NCBI RefSeq assembly: GCF_003253745.1
Contig: NZ_MZXV01000032.1
Location: 868,001-932,000, forward strand
Length of the DNA: 64,000 nucleotides
Reading direction: 5' to 3'
From: Mesorhizobium kowhaii
GTDB taxonomy: Bacteria > Pseudomonadota > Alphaproteobacteria > Rhizobiales > Rhizobiaceae
In this document: piece by piece, positions 60,073-64,000 of the stretch
How the letters are laid out: each line of letters starts with the position of its first letter
How positions within the stretch are numbered: position 1 is the first letter of the stretch
The notes under the pieces: generated by a model
Told to the model about the DNA's origin: nothing
Database searches by the model: none
Seen by the model: only the letters and a program-made list of their open reading frames with translations
Translations under genes and position numbers: made by a program

Positions 60073-62445
60073 ATGAACATTCTCGACCGCTATCACGCCA
60101 TGGAGTACGGCCCGGCGCCGGAAGCCCGCAACGAGGCCGATGCGTGGCTCGCCGCGCGCGATTTCAGCAAGGCGCTGTTCATCGGCGGCGACTGGAAAGC
60201 CGCTGCCGGCGGCAAGACCTTCGAGACCAGCGAGCCATCTTCCGGCAAGCTGCTGGCCAAAGTGTCGGACGCCAATGCCGCCGATATCGATGCGGCGGTT
60301 GCGGCGGCCGCCAAGGCACTGCCGAAATGGTCGGCGTCTTCAGGCTACAGCCGAGCGAAAGTGCTCTATGCCATCGGCCGCGCCATGCAGCGGCACCAGC
60401 GCCTGTTCGCGGTGCTGGAATCGATCGACAACGGCAAGCCGATCCGCGAAAGCCGCGACATCGACGTGCCGTTGGCCATCCGCCATTTCGTCCACCATGC
60501 CGGCTGGGCGCAGGCGCTGGACAGGGATTTCCCCGGCCACAAAGGTGTCGGCGTCGTCGGCCAGATCATCCCGTGGAATTTTCCGCTGCTGATGCTGGCC
60601 TGGAAGATCGCGCCGGCGCTTGCCGCCGGCTGCACTGTGGTGCTGAAACCGGCCGAATTCACGCCGCTGACCGCCATCCTGTTTGCCGAGATCTGCGAAC
60701 GTGCGGGCGTGCCGAAAGGTGTCGTCAACATCGTCCAGGGCGGCCCGGAGGCGGGTGCGGCCATCGTCAACCATCCCGGCATCCAGAAAATCGCCTTCAC
60801 CGGTTCATCGGAAGTCGGCAAGATCATCAGGAAAGCCACGGCGGGCTCAGGGAAAAAACTGTCGCTGGAACTTGGCGGCAAGTCGGCCTTCATCGTCTTC
60901 GAGGACGCCGATCTCGACAGCGCCGTCGAAGGCCTGGTCGATGGCATCTGGTTCAACCAAGGCCAGGTCTGCTGCGCCGGTTCGCGGCTGCTGGTGCAGG
61001 AAGGCATCGCCGATGCCCTCATTGCCAAGGTCAAGACGCGGATGAGCCGGCTGCGCGTCGGCAGCCCGCTCGACAAGAACACCGATATCGGGCCGCTGGT
61101 CGACGCCACACAGCTCGACCGCGTCAAGGGACTGGTCGCCGAAGGCGCCAGACAGGGCGCCGTCTGCTGGCAGCCGGACGCAACACTACCGTCGTCGGGT
61201 TACTATCATTTGCCGACGCTCGCGACAGGTGTTTCTCCGGCTAACATCTTGGCCCAAGAGGAAGTATTCGGGCCGGTGCTGGCGACCATGACCTTCCGCA
61301 ACACCGAGGAAGCGATAGAGCTTGCCAACAACACGCGCTATGGGCTGGCCGCCTCGGTGTGGAGCGAAAACGTCAACCTTGCCTTGCATGTCGCGCCGCA
61401 GTTGAAAGCCGGCGTCGTCTGGGTCAACGGCACCAACATGTTCGACGCCGCCTGCGGTTTCGGCGGCTACCGCGAGAGCGGTTTCGGTCGCGAAGGCGGC
61501 CGCGAAGGCATGTTCGAGTATCTTTCGGCAAAGCTGCCGCTTGGTCCGGTGATCAAGCCGGCAACAGTCTCCGCACAGCCTGCCGAGCAATCAGACGGCG
61601 ATGCCATCGACCGCACGGCAAAGCTGTTCATCGGCGGCAAGCAGGTGCGGCCGGACGGCAATTATTCGCTGGTGGTTGCCACCGCCAAGGGCAAGCTCGC
61701 CGGCGAAGTCGGTCTTGGCAGCCGCAAGGATATCCGCGACGCCGTTTCGGCCGCGCGGGCCTGCAAGGCCTGGCCGGAGGCGACCGCCTACAACCGCTCG
61801 CAGGTGCTTTACTATCTGGCCGAAAACCTGTCCGGCCGCGCCGCCGAGTTTGCCGCCCGCCTCACCGAGCTGACCGGCGCTACGCCCAAGGCGGCGCGCG
61901 ACGAGGTCGATCAGTCGATCGAGCGGCTGTTCCTCTATGCCGGCCTTGCCGACAAGTTCGAGGGCCGCGTGCACCAGCCGCCGGCGCGTGCCGTGACGCT
62001 GGCGCTGCATGAACCGGTCGGCGTCGTCGGCATTGTCGCACCCGACGCCTCGCCGCTGCTTGGCCTGATCTCGCTGGTCGCACCGGCGCTGGCCATGGGC
62101 AACACCGTGGTCGCCGTGCCGTCCGAGCGCTACCCGCTGCTCGCCACCGACCTCTATCAGGTGATCGAATATTCCGACGTTCCGGCCGGCGCCATCAACA
62201 TCGTCACCGGCCGCACGGCTGAACTTGCCGGTGTGCTGGCCAAGCACGACGATGTCGACGGGCTCTGGGTGTTCTCCGATGCCGACACCTGCGCCAAGGC
62301 GGAGGCCGAGTCGATCGGCAACCTCAAGCGGGTCTGGAGCGGCAACGGCCGCGGGCTCGACTGGGCGTCCGACGAGGCGGCCGGCGATGCCTTCCTGCGC
62401 CGCGCCATCGAGGTCAAGAACGTCTGGGTGCCTTACGGCGACTAA
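60073..62445 (+). CDS. Double-domain aldehyde dehydrogenase (ALDH16-type)
   Basis: 790 residues. Residues about 30-500 form a complete aldehyde dehydrogenase: IIPWNFPLLMLAWKIAPALA, ITFTG-like IAFTGSSEVGKIIRK, catalytic Glu in SLELGGKSAFIVF, catalytic Cys300 in GQVCCAGSR, and FGREGGREGMFEY. After a short linker, residues about 535-790 repeat the N-terminal cofactor half (LFIGGKQVRPDG, HEPVGVVGIVAPDASPLLGL) but lack the catalytic cysteine and substrate domain. This is the ALDH16 architecture. It follows deoC, so acetaldehyde or a related aldehyde from deoxynucleoside breakdown is a likely substrate. Confidence 0.9.
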   Translation: MNILDRYHAMEYGPAPEARNEADAWLAARDFSKALFIGGDWKAAAGGKTFETSEPSSGKLLAKVSDANAADIDAAVAAAAKALPKWSASSGYSRAKVLYAIGRAMQRHQRLFAVLESIDNGKPIRESRDIDVPLAIRHFVHHAGWAQALDRDFPGHKGVGVVGQIIPWNFPLLMLAWKIAPALAAGCTVVLKPAEFTPLTAILFAEICERAGVPKGVVNIVQGGPEAGAAIVNHPGIQKIAFTGSSEVGKIIRKATAGSGKKLSLELGGKSAFIVFEDADLDSAVEGLVDGIWFNQGQVCCAGSRLLVQEGIADALIAKVKTRMSRLRVGSPLDKNTDIGPLVDATQLDRVKGLVAEGARQGAVCWQPDATLPSSGYYHLPTLATGVSPANILAQEEVFGPVLATMTFRNTEEAIELANNTRYGLAASVWSENVNLALHVAPQLKAGVVWVNGTNMFDAACGFGGYRESGFGREGGREGMFEYLSAKLPLGPVIKPATVSAQPAEQSDGDAIDRTAKLFIGGKQVRPDGNYSLVVATAKGKLAGEVGLGSRKDIRDAVSAARACKAWPEATAYNRSQVLYYLAENLSGRAAEFAARLTELTGATPKAARDEVDQSIERLFLYAGLADKFEGRVHQPPARAVTLALHEPVGVVGIVAPDASPLLGLISLVAPALAMGNTVVAVPSERYPLLATDLYQVIEYSDVPAGAINIVTGRTAELAGVLAKHDDVDGLWVFSDADTCAKAEAESIGNLKRVWSGNGRGLDWASDEAAGDAFLRRAIEVKNVWVPYGD

Positions 62446-62516
62446 TGCATGTCGCCCAAAAGCATGCCCTCGGGCTTGACTCGGGGGTGCGCAGCGGTTT
62501 GGGGCAACGACATGCA
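62446..62516. repeat. Composite short palindromic repeat abutting the stop codon
   Basis: Starting right after the TAA, TGCATGTCGCCCAAAA (62446-62461) is mirrored by TTTGGGGCAACGACATGCA (to 62516). Between them sits a second unit with CCCTCGGGCTTGACTCGGGG. A related GGGCTTGACGCCCGG occurs about 100 bases further on. The mixture of two repeat types looks like one element inserted in another. Confidence 0.55.
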
Positions 62517-62726
62517 CAAAACGCGCTTTGAGCCGTTTCGGCGCTGCTGCCGCGATGGTGATCGTGTTCGGGCTTGACGCCCGGATGCATGTTCTTTAAC
62601 GAGAAAAAACATCTTTATCTGTGGGCTGACAAGCGCGCAGGCCGCATGATGGCGTCCGACTGGCCCATGACGCCCCGGCCGACTGCCGATAGACCCGGAT
62701 GATCCCAAGCGGGCGAGGAGAAGAGC

Positions 62727-63458
62727 ATGGCGGATCTGGCAGGCAAGGTCGTTGTCGTCACGGCAGCGGCGCAAGGCATCGGGAAGGCGAGCGCGCTGGC
62801 CTTCGCCAAGGCGGGTGCCGTCGTCCATGCCACCGACATCAACGAAGCGCTGCTGGCGGAACTCGCCAAGACGTCCGGCATCAAGACCCGCAAGCTCGAT
62901 GTGCTCAATGATGAGGCCGTCAACGCCGCCTTTGCCGAGATCGGTGCTGTCGATGTGCTGTTCAACTGCGCCGGCTTCGTCCATTCCGGCTCGATCCTCG
63001 AGATGAAGGACGCCGATCTCGATTTCGCTTTCAACCTCAATGTCCGCGCCATGATCCGTACCATAAGGGCTGTGCTGCCCGGCATGCTGGAGCGTGGCGA
63101 CGGATCGATCATCAACATGTCGTCGGTCGCTGGCGCCGGCAAGGGCGTGCCGAACCGCTTCGCCTATGGCGTCACCAAGGCCGCGGTCATTGGCCTGACC
63201 AAGGCGATTGCCGCCGACTATGTCGGCAAGGGCATACGCTGCAACGCAATTTGCCCCGGCACGGTCGAAAGCCCGTCGCTGCAGGACCGCATGCACGCGC
63301 AAGGCGACTACGAAGCTGCCCGCGCCGCCTTCATCGCCCGCCAGCCAATGGGCCGGCTCGGCACGCCGGAGGAAATCGCCGATCTCGCCGTCTATCTGGC
63401 CGGCGCCACCTATACGTCCGGACAGGCCTATAATATCGACGGCGGCTGGTCGATCTGA
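62727..63458 (+). CDS. SDR dehydrogenase, 2-keto-3-deoxy-sugar-acid (fuconate) type
   Basis: 243 residues, with GGCGAGGAGAAGAGC before the start. The NAD motif is VTAAAQGIGKASALAFA, then LFNCAGFVHSGSI, catalytic Ser in NMSSVAGAGKGVPN and YGVTKAA. The short form with PNRFAYGVTKAAVIGLTKA and RCNAICPGTVESPSLQDR is the DHRS6/2-keto-3-deoxy-L-fuconate dehydrogenase group. It is followed 26 bases on by an FAH-family hydrolase, the partner that cleaves the diketo product. Sugar identity (L-fucose, L-rhamnose or other) is not settled. Confidence 0.82.
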   Translation: MADLAGKVVVVTAAAQGIGKASALAFAKAGAVVHATDINEALLAELAKTSGIKTRKLDVLNDEAVNAAFAEIGAVDVLFNCAGFVHSGSILEMKDADLDFAFNLNVRAMIRTIRAVLPGMLERGDGSIINMSSVAGAGKGVPNRFAYGVTKAAVIGLTKAIAADYVGKGIRCNAICPGTVESPSLQDRMHAQGDYEAARAAFIARQPMGRLGTPEEIADLAVYLAGATYTSGQAYNIDGGWSI

Positions 63459-63484
63459 ACCATTCTGACTGAGGAGAGCATGAC

Positions 63485-64000
63485 ATGAAGCTGCTGCGCT
63501 ATGGCGAGGCAGGGAGCGAACGCCCCGGCCTGCTCGATGCGGATGGAACGATCCGTGATCTCACCGGCCATGTCGCCGACATTGGCGGCAAGGCACTCGA
63601 CCCGACATCGCTGGCGACGCTGGCCAAGCTCGATCCGAAGTCGCTGCCGGCGGTTTCCGGCAGCCCGCGCATCGGCGCCTGCGTTGCCGGCACCGGCAAG
63701 TTCATCTGCATCGGCCTCAACTATTCCGACCATGCCGCCGAGACCGGCGCCACCGTGCCGCCGGAGCCGATCATCTTCATGAAGGCAAGTTCGGCCATTG
63801 TCGGCCCCGACGACGACGTGCTGATCCCGCGCGGCTCGGTCAAGACCGACTGGGAAGTCGAACTGGCCGTGGTCATCGGCAAAACCGCGAAATATGTCAG
63901 CGAAGCCAACGCGCTCGACTATGTCGCCGGCTATTGCGTTGCCCACGATGTCTCCGAGCGCGCCTTCCAGGCCGAGCGGCAGGGCCAGTGGACCAAGGGC
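63485..64000 (+). CDS. FAH-family hydrolase (2,4-diketo-3-deoxy-sugar-acid type), 5' part
   Basis: The first 172 residues are in the window, and the frame is open at the edge. MKLLRYGEAGSERPGLLD is the usual opening, then FICIGLNYSDHAAETGA, PIIFMKASSAIVGP and VKTDWEVELAVVIGK with metal-binding acidic residues, and VAGYCVAHDVSERAFQAE. This FAH subgroup includes 2,4-diketo-3-deoxy-L-fuconate hydrolase and ureidoglycolate-lyase-like annotations. With the preceding SDR it would release pyruvate and a hydroxy acid from an oxidised 2-keto-3-deoxy acid. Confidence 0.85.
   Translation, partial: MKLLRYGEAGSERPGLLDADGTIRDLTGHVADIGGKALDPTSLATLAKLDPKSLPAVSGSPRIGACVAGTGKFICIGLNYSDHAAETGATVPPEPIIFMKASSAIVGPDDDVLIPRGSVKTDWEVELAVVIGKTAKYVSEANALDYVAGYCVAHDVSERAFQAERQGQWTKG

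Noticed and set aside
1..64000. CRISPR arrays, tRNA or rRNA genes, insertion sequences
   Set aside because: I saw no regularly spaced short repeats, no tRNA-like cloverleaf, no rRNA segments and no transposase motifs in either strand.

Overview
The window reads as chromosomal DNA of a GC-rich alphaproteobacterium of the Rhizobiales, most probably Mesorhizobium or a close relative. The grounds are the codon usage, the dense set of ABC importers and amine/aromatic catabolic operons, a complete 4-hydroxyphenylacetate (hpa) cluster, a DUF1127 protein, and several dispersed palindromic intergenic repeats of the kind common in rhizobia. The genus is inferred, not proven. I saw no rRNA, tRNA, CRISPR array, integrase or intact insertion sequence.

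Positions 1-11.3 kb look like an accessory, partly decayed stretch. They hold the end of a ThiD-like kinase, a HigBA-type module whose toxin is frame-broken while the antitoxin is intact, a small secreted protein, a Tat-exported AstE/AspA-like metalloenzyme preceded by a 43-residue membrane protein, and a glutamate-receptor-like channel protein with an in-frame stop. After these come a flavoprotein remnant, a LysR-controlled MFS/berberine-bridge-enzyme pair, a methyltransferase, an SDR and a hypothetical protein.

Positions 11.3-20.4 kb form one transport/catabolism unit: a divergent GntR(FCD) repressor, then a polyamine/opine-class ABC importer, gamma-glutamyltransferase, acyl-CoA ligase and a PanE-like reductase. 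The importer's binding-protein gene is frameshifted in its signal peptide at a run of five C. Positions 20.4-28.5 kb on the minus strand are an amide-responsive operon: an AmiC-like sensor, an AmiR-like ANTAR antiterminator, a dipeptide-class ABC importer and a formamidase/acetamidase. It is preceded by a promoter and a terminator-like hairpin placed just before the first ribosome-binding site.

Positions 28.6-30.6 kb hold a DUF1127 protein, a dispersed repeat and a CadC-type winged-helix/TPR protein. Positions 30.7-39.1 kb are the hpa cluster (AraC regulator, hpaBC, hpaR, hpaFEDGH), which takes 4-hydroxyphenylacetate to 4-hydroxy-2-oxoheptanedioate; the final aldolase is not present. Positions 39.1-48.8 kb are an IclR-flanked pair of divergent units: an APH-fold kinase, an AGXT2L-like PLP phospho-lyase candidate, an omega-aminotransferase, a HAD hydrolase and a Tm-1-like protein on one side, and an APC permease and aldehyde dehydrogenase on the other. 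I propose that this is an amino-alcohol (phosphorylate, then eliminate) catabolic system, and it is the best candidate here for an undescribed pathway.

Positions 48.9-51.7 kb encode a methionine-type importer (metQ-metN-metI). Positions 51.7-57.6 kb (minus strand) encode hydantoinase/oxoprolinase A and B, an orphan amino-acid binding protein and a GcvT-fold folate enzyme. The rest holds ferredoxin-NADP reductase, deoC, a double-domain ALDH16-type aldehyde dehydrogenase, and an SDR plus FAH-family pair typical of 2-keto-3-deoxy sugar acid breakdown; the last gene runs off the end.
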